5,526 nucleotides of DNA from Planctomycetes bacterium GWF2_50_10 (GCA_001824635.1 MHYB01000109.1:20544-26069), one strand, 5' to 3'. Shown: positions 1-5,279, counted from the stretch's first letter. Translations and numbers: made by a program. The notes: generated by a model from the letters alone, not told the origin.

Positions 1-1
1 A

Positions 2-331
2 CTCCAAAAATATTTCGAATCTAAGACTAATGTCCCGCAGCCCGTATACAAAAATTACAAGCTCGGAACTCAATTTTCGATGACTCCCAGTTTCAACGCC
101 AAATCCGACTCGGTAGTTATTGAGACCAATTACCTCAATAGGCAAATAGCTTCGGTGCAAAAATACAGATTCGGTAAAAATAATGTTGAATTACCAGATA
201 TCATCAATCGTAATGTAAAAACCACTGTGTGCATACCTATGGGCAATACCTCGGTATTAGCTATCGGTGCCATGGGAAATGAGACAATATACCTGGTCGT
301 CCACGCCGAACTTGAGCAAAGTGCCGGCTAA
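2..331 (+). CDS. Secretin-like protein, C-terminal fragment (5' end outside window)
   Basis: The reading frame is open from the left edge (base 2) to the TAA at 329-331, so the visible 109 residues are the end of a longer protein. An internal ATG at 80 has no convincing ribosome site and is probably not the start. The fragment follows the pattern of the secretin/type II-III secretion C-terminal beta domain: a 'LGTQFSMTPSF' strand (usual form G-x-x-x-x-x-T-P), a variable stretch, then 'PDIINRNVKTTVCIPMGNTSVLAIG' (usual form P-x-i-x-x-R-x-v-x-t-x-v-x-v-p-d-G-x-T-v-v-l-G-G), and a last strand 'ETIYLVVHAEL'. The loop that normally carries a P-x-L-G-x-I-P-x-L-G motif is missing between the last two strands. 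It may therefore be a secretin-fold protein that does not build a standard outer-membrane pore. This is family recognition by eye, so the assignment is moderate. The next gene starts 17 bases downstream. Confidence 0.55.
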   Translation, partial: LQKYFESKTNVPQPVYKNYKLGTQFSMTPSFNAKSDSVVIETNYLNRQIASVQKYRFGKNNVELPDIINRNVKTTVCIPMGNTSVLAIGAMGNETIYLVVHAELEQSAG

Positions 332-348
332 TCCCAATATAGGTCACC

Positions 349-1026
349 ATGATAAAATCTTACATGAACTGGTCCGGCGGCAAGGATTCCGCCCTCACCC
401 TATACAAAATCCTCAACTCCGCCAAATATGAACCCCTGCGCCTCTTAACCATTGTCGATTCCCAAACCGGCGGCGTATGTCATCACAATATCCCCCCAGA
501 ATTGCTCAAATCCCAGGCCGATTCCATCGGGATCACTGTCGACGTCGTCCCCGTCGGACAAAATCCTTCCAATGTTCAATACGAGCAGTCCCTTACATCC
601 GTACTCAATCGATATAAAGACATGGGGCTGGCCGCCTCGATCTTCGGAGACATTTTCCTCGAAGACCTCCGCCAGTATCGGCAGGATAAATGTGCCCAGG
701 CCGGATTCGAGGCCGTTTTCCCTCTTTGGCAACAAGACACCACCCAATTAGCCCGCGAATTCATCAACCTCGGCTTCAAAGCCGTAATAATTTCCGTCGA
801 CACCGAAAAACTCCCCGCCTCCTTCGCCGGCCGGCTTTACGATGAGCATTTCCTCCACGACCTGCCCGCAAACGTAGACCCCTGCGGCGAAAACGGCGAA
901 TTCCACTCCTTTACCTACGCCGGCCCCATCTTCAAACAACCCCTGAATTTCACGATCCAAACTCCCGACACCGACGGTTCAAGATTTGCCGCTTGCCGAC
1001 TCGGCCCGCGCACAGTAAATTGGTAA
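349..1026 (+). CDS. Dph6/DUF71-family ATP-pyrophosphatase (adenine nucleotide alpha hydrolase-like)
   Basis: This 225-residue protein has an N-terminal PP-loop, S9-G-G-K-D-S14, the ATP-binding motif of N-type ATP pyrophosphatases that adenylate a substrate before amidation or thiolation. The middle carries 'FGDIFLEDLRQYRQ' (99-112). The C-terminal half has the family signature G180-E-N-G-E-F-H186 followed by 'SFTYAGPIF', which identifies the DUF71/COG2102 group. Length matches archaeal single-domain members (about 220-230 residues). In archaea and eukaryotes the family includes Dph6, the diphthine-ammonia ligase acting on EF-2. Bacteria lack diphthamide, so the true substrate here is unknown; a cobalamin-related role has been proposed for some bacterial members. 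The ATG at 349 has AGGT at 341-344, a weak and close ribosome site. A later ATG at 364 would leave almost nothing before the PP-loop. It is probably cotranscribed with the secretin-like gene 17 bases upstream. The family call is firm and the function is open. Confidence 0.9.
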   Translation: MIKSYMNWSGGKDSALTLYKILNSAKYEPLRLLTIVDSQTGGVCHHNIPPELLKSQADSIGITVDVVPVGQNPSNVQYEQSLTSVLNRYKDMGLAASIFGDIFLEDLRQYRQDKCAQAGFEAVFPLWQQDTTQLAREFINLGFKAVIISVDTEKLPASFAGRLYDEHFLHDLPANVDPCGENGEFHSFTYAGPIFKQPLNFTIQTPDTDGSRFAACRLGPRTVNW

Positions 1027-1037
1027 TAAATGGTTTT

Positions 1038-1041
1038 GGAG
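1038..1041 (+). promoter_or_regulatory. Shine-Dalgarno site deciding the lipoprotein start
   Basis: GGAG, with 6 bases to the ATG at 1048. The competing in-frame ATG at 1030 lies upstream of this site and therefore cannot use it. Confidence 0.75.
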
Positions 1042-1047
1042 AAATAT

Positions 1048-1287
1048 ATGAAAATCCTGCTTATCGTACTTACAATATCCATATTTATCGTCGCCAGCGG
1101 CTGCCATAAGCCCGCTGCCCCGGCCCCCGCGCCGCAAACCCTGACCATCAACGTCCAGAATCCAAACGGCTCCTATGTACCCGTTACCCTTATTAAAGTC
1201 GGCGGCGAATTCGTCGGCCCAAAAGGTGAACGCTACATCTCACAGCCCACCGCCGAGCAATTAGCTCCCCTTTACGGCGTAAAATAG
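1048..1287 (+). CDS. Small lipoprotein (79 aa) with Pro/Ala linker
   Basis: The protein begins with Lys at position 2, a hydrophobic stretch (residues 3-16) and 'VASGC', a type II signal peptide with lipobox cysteine C19. It should be lipidated and held at a membrane. Mature sequence: a Pro/Ala-rich linker (about 20-30), then a compact 50-residue region containing 'NPNGSYVPVTLIKVGGEFVGPKGERY' and ending 'QLAPLYGVK'. I recall similar short C-termini in other bacterial lipoproteins but cannot name a family. The start at 1048 is chosen because GGAG (1038-1041) sits 6 bases before it. The in-frame ATG at 1030 is only 3 bases after the previous stop, has no ribosome site and would put charged residues ahead of the signal peptide. 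The gap to the DUF71 gene is 21 bases, so the two are probably in one operon. Function unknown. Confidence 0.8.
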   Translation: MKILLIVLTISIFIVASGCHKPAAPAPAPQTLTINVQNPNGSYVPVTLIKVGGEFVGPKGERYISQPTAEQLAPLYGVK

Positions 1288-1316
1288 CATTCCCACATCC
1301 GCATTAAACCAGTTTT

Positions 1317-1348
1317 GTGGCACGGTCTAGCGCAGCTAGGCCGTGTTC
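1317..1348 (+). repeat. REP-like palindromic repeat, copy 1
   Basis: A 32-base element that recurs at 5227-5258 in the same orientation with one mismatch (G at 1330, C at 5240). It contains an imperfect inverted repeat, CACGGTCTAG (1321-1330) against CTAGGCCGTG (1336-1345), with a 5-base CGCAG loop; one pair is G-T, which is tolerated in RNA. It lies 29 bases after the lipoprotein stop and may act as a 3'-end stabiliser or weak terminator. Its small size, palindromic form and intergenic placement suggest a dispersed REP-type element. Confidence 0.8.
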
Positions 1349-1357
1349 CATTCGTGT

Positions 1358-1376
1358 CACGGCCATCTTGGCCGTG
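1358..1376. repeat. Perfect short palindrome (hairpin)
   Basis: CACGGCCA (1358-1365) pairs perfectly with TGGCCGTG (1369-1376) around a TCT loop. It sits 9 bases after the 32-base repeat and shares its CACGG...CCGTG outer bases, so it may be a related palindromic element. No T-run follows on the + strand, so a classic terminator role is not supported. Confidence 0.65.
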
Positions 1377-1442
1377 CGATTACACCCGCCTCCAATTTGC
1401 TGTCTCCTTCCTCACAATTCCAACACATTCCGTAGGTTTTGC

Positions 1443-1471
1443 TTGACCAAAAGTCAATGAACCCCTATTAT
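1443..1471 (+). promoter_or_regulatory. Sigma-70-type promoter for structured RNA / rny leader
   Basis: The -35 box TTGACC (1443-1448) and -10 box TATTAT (1466-1471) each match 5 of 6 consensus bases and are separated by exactly 17 bases. The predicted start is the G at about 1478. A second perfect -35 hexamer, TTGACA at 1476-1481, lies just downstream but has only poor -10 partners (for example TACTGT after 15 bases). The first pair is therefore preferred. The nearest gene downstream is rny, 396 bases from the predicted start. Confidence 0.65.
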
Positions 1472-1477
1472 GTCTTT

Positions 1478-1769
1478 GACAGCGAACAGGTTAGGATACT
1501 GTTCCGTATATTGCGCTTAAGAGGGACGGCTTGGAAGCCCGCGTGCGGGCAGGTTTGAGTTGTTCGGTTGTATTATCAATAATGGCCTTCATTGGGCACT
1601 CGGCAAAGGGGATTGCCGCTTGCGGAAGCCATTGTGAAATGTGCGTCGTAATAGTTAGTAGAAGCAAGAGTTAAAAGTGTTTGTAAAGATCAGATTTGTG
1701 ACCGGTTTTACTAAAAAAACCTGATTTTCAGGCCGATGGTGCAATGCGCCTCCGGCTTGGCCTGCTTTT
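1478..1769 (+). ncRNA. Candidate structured RNA or long 5' leader of rny
   Basis: About 290 bases between the promoter and a terminator-like hairpin, with no reading frame of note. Visible helices in order: GAACAG (1484-1489)/CTGTTC (1499-1504) with a 9-base loop; GCCCG (1537-1541)/CGGGC (1546-1550) with loop CGTG; and a long arm at 1581-1633. In that arm AATGGC and TTC pair with GAA and GCCATT around one bulged C, closing over CGGCAA (1601-1606)/TTGCCG (1613-1618) with an AGGGGA loop. After an A-rich single-strand-like stretch come CCTG (1720-1723)/CAGG (1729-1732) and the terminal hairpin. The size and long-arm layout would fit a housekeeping RNA such as 6S, but I cannot match its conserved bases and do not claim it. 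Alternatively it is a regulatory leader of rny. Confidence 0.4.
1729..1769 (+). terminator. Possible intrinsic terminator or attenuator
   Basis: CAGGCC (1729-1734) pairs with GGCCTG (1759-1764), enclosing an inner hairpin GGTGC/GCGCC (1738-1742/1746-1750) with an AAT loop. It is followed by C and four T (1766-1769). The T-run is short, so termination may be partial. The CAGG that opens this stem can instead pair with CCTG at 1720-1723, giving two mutually exclusive folds, as in attenuators. Confidence 0.4.
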
Positions 1770-1873
1770 ACTTAATAATACGATGCCCGATACGCACCGA
1801 TTCATTTTCTTACCCTTCAAGTCGTAACCAGTAAACAGTATGCCATCCGGGCGTACACTTGAAAGGCAGGAAA

Positions 1874-3433
1874 ATGGATATATTAGCAATCGCTTTTGGC
1901 CTTCTAGGCCTAATCATCGGCGGCGCCGTTGTCTTCGTCGCCATCAAACTCATCGAAAAAACAAAGAGCAAACAGTTAAAAGAGCATGTCGACCAGCAGA
2001 TCGAATCAGCCAAGCTTGAAGCTCAAAAGATAGTCAAATCCGCCCAGGTCGAGGCCTCGCAGGAACTTCTAAAACGCCGCGAGGAATACAACGCCGAGGT
2101 CAACCAGACCAGGAACGAGATCCGCGAAACGGAAAGGCGGCTCTCCAAACGCGAAGACACCCTCGACCGCCTCACCGAGCAGCTCCAGCAACGAGAAGCC
2201 GGCGTCAAATCCCAGCGTGACGAAGTACAGAAAAAGATCCAGGGCCTCGATGCCAAGGATAAGCAGCTTTCCTTATTGCTCGCCCAGGAAAAGAATACGC
2301 TCCTCAAAGTCGCAAATATGAGCGTCGAGGACGCGAAACAGCTCCTCCTCACACGTCTCGAAGACGAGTGCGAAAACGAAATGTCGGCCCTTATCCAGCG
2401 AAAGACCGAAGAAGCCAAGGAAACAGCCGACGAAAAATGCCGTGAACTCATATCCTCATCCATCCAGCGCTACGCCGCCGAGCAGACCTGCGAAGTCAGC
2501 GTAAGCACCGTCGATATACCCAGTGACGACATGAAAGGCCGCATCATCGGTCGCGAAGGCCGCAACATCCGCGCCTTCGAAAAGGCCACCGGCGTCGATG
2601 TCATAGTCGATGACACCCCCGGCGTAATCGTCGTTTCCGGCTTTGACCCCGTCCGCCGCGAGGTCGCTCGCATGTCCATGGAAAAACTCATACAGGATGG
2701 CCGAATTCATCCCACCCGTATCGAAGAACTTGTCGAACAGACCCGCAAAGAAGTAACAAACAAGATCCTCCAGATAGGTAAAGCCGCCACCGTCGAAGTC
2801 GACGTCCGCGGCCTCAACAGCAAGATCGTCAGCCTTCTCGGCTCACTCAATTACAGGACCAGCTACGGCCAGAACGTACTGCGTCACTGCATAGAAGTCG
2901 CATTCCTCTCGCAGGTAATGGCTGATGAACTCGGCCTTGACGGCACACTAGCCCGTCGCGCAGGCCTGCTCCATGATATCGGCAAGGCGCTCGACCACGA
3001 GATCGAAGGCGGCCACCCCGCAATTGGCGCCAATTACCTCAAACGCTTCGCCGAGCACGATGTTGTCATCAACGCCGCGGAAGCCCACCACGGCGATGTG
3101 CTCCCCAATAATCCATATACCCCGCTCGTCGCAGCCGCCGACGCCATCAGCGCCTCCAGGCCCGGTGCACGACGCGAAACCCTTGAGCGTTATATCAAGC
3201 GCCTCGAAAAGCTTGAAGAGATCGCCACCACATTCAAAGGTGTCGAGACAGCCTACGCCATCCAGGCCGGCCGCGAAATACGCGTCATTGTCAACGCCGA
3301 AAAGGTCGACGACGAAGTGGCCAACAAAACCGCACGCGACATCGCCAAAAAGATCGAAGAAGAAATGACCTACCCCGGCGAAATAAAAGTCACGCTCCTG
3401 CGTGAACTCCGCTGCGTCGAATACGCAAGGTAA
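1874..3433 (+). CDS. rny: Ribonuclease Y
   Basis: RNase Y is a membrane-anchored endoribonuclease that starts mRNA turnover. This 519-residue protein has the full family architecture at the usual length. An N-terminal membrane segment (about 3-27) is followed by a charged coiled coil (about 30-195, rich in Glu, Lys, Arg and Gln). A KH RNA-binding domain follows, with I-G-R-E-G-R at 225-230 inside 'GRIIGREGRNIRAFEKATG'. The HD domain carries H338, the H367-D368 pair in 'GLLHDIGKALDHE', H405-H406 and D423 ('AADAISASRPG'), the expected metal ligands. The C-terminus 'RELRCVEYAR' is the usual family ending. I chose the ATG at 1874, with AAAGG at 1862-1866 seven bases upstream. An in-frame TTG at 1859 would add five residues (MKGRK) but has no clear ribosome site. 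The gene stands alone: a long leader region lies before it and a strong terminator after it. No key residue appears to be missing. Confidence 0.97.
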   Translation: MDILAIAFGLLGLIIGGAVVFVAIKLIEKTKSKQLKEHVDQQIESAKLEAQKIVKSAQVEASQELLKRREEYNAEVNQTRNEIRETERRLSKREDTLDRLTEQLQQREAGVKSQRDEVQKKIQGLDAKDKQLSLLLAQEKNTLLKVANMSVEDAKQLLLTRLEDECENEMSALIQRKTEEAKETADEKCRELISSSIQRYAAEQTCEVSVSTVDIPSDDMKGRIIGREGRNIRAFEKATGVDVIVDDTPGVIVVSGFDPVRREVARMSMEKLIQDGRIHPTRIEELVEQTRKEVTNKILQIGKAATVEVDVRGLNSKIVSLLGSLNYRTSYGQNVLRHCIEVAFLSQVMADELGLDGTLARRAGLLHDIGKALDHEIEGGHPAIGANYLKRFAEHDVVINAAEAHHGDVLPNNPYTPLVAAADAISASRPGARRETLERYIKRLEKLEEIATTFKGVETAYAIQAGREIRVIVNAEKVDDEVANKTARDIAKKIEEEMTYPGEIKVTLLRELRCVEYAR

Positions 3434-3451
3434 GCTATTTCATAACGAACC

Positions 3452-3485
3452 AAAGCCGGACGCCACAAACGCCCGGCTTTTTTTT
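3452..3485 (+). terminator. Strong intrinsic terminator after rny
   Basis: AAAGCCGG (3452-3459) pairs perfectly with CCGGCTTT (3473-3480) around a 13-base loop and runs into eight T (3478-3485). It starts 18 bases after the rny stop and separates rny from the pseudouridine synthase gene. Confidence 0.9.
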
Positions 3486-3512
3486 GCATATTCAACCACA
3501 CCTGATTACAAT
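3484..3512 (+). promoter_or_regulatory. Candidate promoter giving a leaderless pseudouridine synthase mRNA
   Basis: TACAAT (3507-3512) is a 5-of-6 match to the -10 box. Exactly 17 bases upstream lies TTGCAT (3484-3489), a weak 3-of-6 -35 box that overlaps the T-run of the rny terminator. Counting the last -10 base as -7 puts +1 on base 3519, the A of the ATG. The absence of any Shine-Dalgarno before that ATG agrees with a leaderless transcript. Confidence 0.45.
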
Positions 3513-3518
3513 CTCTCT

Positions 3519-4241
3519 ATGCACGATAAACCAAAACCCCAATCGGCCTCACCACACAAAAATTCCAGCAGAAGGCATTTGCCCCAGGGTTTGGAAATAA
3601 TTTACGAAGACAACGATTTGCTTGTAGTGGATAAGCCCGCCGGACTCTTAACTGTATCCACGCCCACAAACAAACTTCGCACCTTACATTACTATCTCAC
3701 CGACTACGTTCGCAAAGGCGCCCTCAAGTCACGCAAACAGGTTTTCGCCGTTCACCGCCTCGACCAGTGGACCTCAGGCGTACTCATCTTCGCCAAAAGT
3801 GACGAAGTTAACCTGCTCCTACAGGACCAATGGAAAGATATTAAGAAAAAATACCTCGCGATCGTGCACGGCCATCTTTCAAAAAAAGAAGACCTCATCA
3901 CATCCTATCTTGCCGAGACTCCCCGCTACATCGTCTATTCGACCACCGATCCCGCAAAAGGCAAACTCGCTCAAACCAGATACAAGGTAATAAAAGAAAC
4001 CAAGTCCTTTAGCCTCCTTGAGATAGACCTCCTCACCGGCAGAAAAAACCAAATACGCGTCCACCTTGCCGACCTTGGCCACCCCATTGCCGGCGACCGC
4101 AAATACGGCAAGCCAAACGACCCCTGCCAGCGCCTCGCCCTCCACGCCAAATCGATTACGATCACTCACCCCATCACAAAAAAACAAATGACCTTCGAAA
4201 CCAAAACCCCAGACTACTTCCTGAAATTACTGCGAAGCTAA
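3519..4241 (+). CDS. RluA-family RNA pseudouridine synthase
   Basis: The enzyme isomerises specific uridines in rRNA or tRNA to pseudouridine. Motifs in order over 240 residues: 'GLEIIYEDNDLLVVDKPAGLLT' (24-45), the usual N-terminal strand of the catalytic domain; H79-R-L-D82-Q-W-T-S-G87, where D82 is the catalytic aspartate; Y112 in 'KKYLAIVHG'; 'GRKNQIRVHLADLGHPIAGDRKYG' (174-197), the motif II/III region; and 'LALHAKSI' near the end. There is no room for an N-terminal S4 domain, so it resembles the short RluA type (about 220 residues) rather than RluC or RluD. The target uridine cannot be read from sequence. The first 20 residues are basic and low-complexity. The ATG at 3519 is chosen because the frame upstream runs through the rny terminator; no ribosome site precedes it. 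It converges on the cysteine-rich gene and overlaps it by 15 bases. Confidence 0.93.
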   Translation: MHDKPKPQSASPHKNSSRRHLPQGLEIIYEDNDLLVVDKPAGLLTVSTPTNKLRTLHYYLTDYVRKGALKSRKQVFAVHRLDQWTSGVLIFAKSDEVNLLLQDQWKDIKKKYLAIVHGHLSKKEDLITSYLAETPRYIVYSTTDPAKGKLAQTRYKVIKETKSFSLLEIDLLTGRKNQIRVHLADLGHPIAGDRKYGKPNDPCQRLALHAKSITITHPITKKQMTFETKTPDYFLKLLRS

Positions 4242-4430
4242 ATTTGATTTTTTAGCTTTTTTACAGCATCCCTTTTTTTTCTTGCCTGTTCCTTGCTTAA
4301 GACAAATTTTACATCTATCATCACTGCACATCTGACAACAAAAACAATCTTGGCAATTGTGCTTCTTAGGCCCAGTTTCTTCCGGTCGGTAAACTCTACC
4401 GGGAACGCCGGGAATTTTAATATACGGCAT
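4227..4430 (-). CDS. Small cysteine-rich CxxC protein (67 aa)
   Basis: Nine of the 67 residues are cysteine. The core reads C26-x2-C29-x2-C32-x2-C35-x4-C40-x2-C43, with an extra C31 and a C55-C56 pair in the basic tail. Such regular spacing suggests a bound metal (zinc, or an iron-sulfur cluster). The N-terminus 'MPYIKIPGVPGRVYRP' has no signal peptide or membrane segment, so it is probably cytoplasmic. The C-terminus is Lys-rich. I recall short proteins with a similar 'C-x-D-C-x-x-C-Q-x-C-S-D-x-R-C-x-x-C' core in other bacteria but know no function. The ATG at 4428-4430 has no clear Shine-Dalgarno. It lies 27 bases after the DUF2959 stop on the same strand, suggesting cotranscription and perhaps translational coupling. 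The last 15 bases overlap the converging pseudouridine synthase gene. Cysteine spacing is the main reason to think it real. Confidence 0.72.
   Translation of the reverse strand: MPYIKIPGVPGRVYRPEETGPKKHNCQDCFCCQMCSDDRCKICLKQGTGKKKKGCCKKAKKSNLASQ
4235..4262 (+). terminator. Intrinsic terminator at the end of the pseudouridine synthase gene
   Basis: AAGCTAAA (4235-4242) pairs perfectly with TTTAGCTT (4251-4258) around an 8-base loop and continues into six T (4257-4262). The left arm includes the TAA stop (4239-4241). The whole structure lies inside the 3' coding end of the opposite-strand cysteine-rich gene. The stem is AT-rich, so efficiency may be moderate. On the - strand no T-run follows, so it should work only for the + strand. 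Confidence 0.65.
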
Positions 4431-4457
4431 TTTTACACACTTACTTCTTTCTGCTTA

Positions 4458-5123
4458 TCATCGCTCGCCACCAGCCATTGAGTTGATGAACGAGTTGGCA
4501 TTTGCAATTGACTCGTCCATCTCCTTGATCAGTATTGCCACATCTGATTCGATAGAAACAAGCTCATTCTGCAAAGACGCGATTGCTTGTGCGTTAAGAT
4601 TGTGTTTCAGGAACAAAACCTGGTCACGAAACGCCGCTAGTACCGGCTCAATTTTGCTTTCAGCTTGTTTCATTGCCGATATGAGTTGATCATATCGCCG
4701 CTGGGTCTGCCTGTATTTTTGCTCACTCGCCCGGCGTAAATCTTTGTTACTATATTGATTGAATTCCCCTTGCCATTCTTCAAAAAGATCATCTGCTACA
4801 CTTTCCACGTCGGCTATGCGTTTCGAAACAGCGTTGGCCTTGCTTTCACTACTGTCGAGTTCGGATTTAAGCTGATCATATTTCACCTGAAGATCACTTG
4901 ACGGTACATTTACAACTGAGGTGAATTTCTCAAGCGCGGACTGAAACTGCTGTTTTGCTGATTCCTGTGCATCACGAGCGTTTTCGACTCGGCCCACAAG
5001 TATATCCCTTTTATGCTTCCCAAACGTCTCCATCGTTGAATAATACGCACTCTTACACCCCATCGCAAACGTCATTCCGAACATCACCAGCACCAGAACC
5101 AGTTTAGCCGTTTTTTTATTCAT
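4458..5123 (-). CDS. DUF2959 family lipoprotein
   Basis: This 221-residue protein starts with a type II signal peptide: K3-K4, a hydrophobic core at about 8-20, then 'FAMGC' with lipobox cysteine C23, so it is probably a membrane-anchored lipoprotein. The mature part begins 'KSAYYSTMETFGKHKRDILVGRVENARDAQE' and contains 'LRRASEQKYRQTQRRYDQLISAMKQAESKIEPVLAAFRDQVLFLKHNLNAQAIASLQ', both typical of DUF2959. It is almost all helix with heptad-like, charged stretches, so an extended coiled-coil bundle is expected. No catalytic motif is visible and the role is unknown. The start at 5123 is supported by AGGGAG (- strand, 5138-5133) nine bases before the ATG and by a promoter at 5174-5202. The cysteine-rich gene follows 27 bases after its stop, probably in the same transcript. 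Confidence 0.9.
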   Translation of the reverse strand: MNKKTAKLVLVLVMFGMTFAMGCKSAYYSTMETFGKHKRDILVGRVENARDAQESAKQQFQSALEKFTSVVNVPSSDLQVKYDQLKSELDSSESKANAVSKRIADVESVADDLFEEWQGEFNQYSNKDLRRASEQKYRQTQRRYDQLISAMKQAESKIEPVLAAFRDQVLFLKHNLNAQAIASLQNELVSIESDVAILIKEMDESIANANSFINSMAGGER

Positions 5124-5132
5124 GACAACGAT

Positions 5133-5138
5133 CTCCCT
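5133..5138 (-). promoter_or_regulatory. Shine-Dalgarno site of the DUF2959 gene
   Basis: AGGGAG on the - strand, 9 bases ahead of the ATG at 5123. It is the strongest ribosome site in the window. Confidence 0.75.
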
Positions 5139-5173
5139 TTTTCTAACGTCCCCAGATCACCTCCCATTTCAAC

Positions 5174-5202
5174 ATTTTACCACCAAAACAGCATCAAATC
5201 AA
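5174..5202 (-). promoter_or_regulatory. Promoter of the DUF2959 / cysteine-rich operon
   Basis: On the - strand, -35 TTGATT (5202-5197) and -10 TAAAAT (5179-5174) are exactly 17 bases apart, matching 4 and 5 of 6 consensus bases. The predicted start is A at about 5167, giving a 44-base leader before the DUF2959 ATG. Confidence 0.6.
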
Positions 5203-5226
5203 CATTGCCAATTTCCCAGCCGTTCA

Positions 5227-5258
5227 GTGGCACGGTCTACCGCAGCTAGGCCGTGTTC
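5227..5258 (+). repeat. REP-like palindromic repeat, copy 2
   Basis: It matches 31 of 32 bases of the element at 1317-1348 and lies in the same orientation. The C at 5240 replaces G and breaks the innermost pair, leaving a 9-pair stem CACGGTCTA/TAGGCCGTG, still with one G-T pair. It lies 25 bases upstream of the DUF2959 -35 box. Confidence 0.8.
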
Positions 5259-5279
5259 TCCAAGTAGTATATCTGTGAG

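Larger units (their letters stand above)
1288..1873. other. Gene-free region between lipoprotein gene and rny (586 bases)
   Basis: I see no credible protein gene on either strand. The left third (to about 1440) holds two hairpin repeats (1317-1348 and 1358-1376). A good promoter follows at 1443-1471. From 1478 to about 1769 there is a run of hairpins ending in a terminator-like structure. The last 100 bases before rny are unremarkable apart from the ribosome site. None of the signature sequences I know for tmRNA, the SRP RNA, RNase P RNA or common riboswitches (cobalamin, TPP, FMN, SAM-I, c-di-GMP) is present. Confidence 0.7.

Noticed and set aside
1317..1376. CRISPR-like repeats or a true terminator after the lipoprotein gene
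   Set aside because: The two hairpins differ in sequence and there is no regular spacer array. Neither is followed by a T-run, so they are better described as REP-like palindromes.
1476..1503. Second promoter using the perfect -35 TTGACA at 1476
   Set aside because: No good -10 box lies at 16-18 bases; the pair at 1443-1471 is clearly better.
1478..1769. Assignment of the structured region to 6S RNA, tmRNA, SRP RNA, RNase P RNA or a known riboswitch
   Set aside because: None of the conserved bases I know for these families is present (no tRNA-like CCA end, no GGAAGCAGCC-type SRP tip, no RNase P core). A 6S-like shape alone is not enough without a covariance search.
2023..2463. 146-residue open frame on the - strand inside rny
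   Set aside because: It is a Ser/Arg-rich mirror of the coiled-coil codons of RNase Y. No motif or start signal is visible, and the opposite strand is clearly coding.
2973..3368. 131-residue + strand frame inside the HD domain of rny
   Set aside because: It is an out-of-frame, Ser/Pro/Thr-rich translation of a conserved enzyme region with no ribosome site.
3402..3518. N-terminal extension of the pseudouridine synthase frame back to 3402
   Set aside because: It would overlap the rny end and read through the rny terminator; the extra 39 residues do not resemble the family. The ATG at 3519 is preferred.
4483..4689. 68-residue + strand frame opposite the DUF2959 gene
   Set aside because: It lies antisense within a recognisable protein family and has no start signal.
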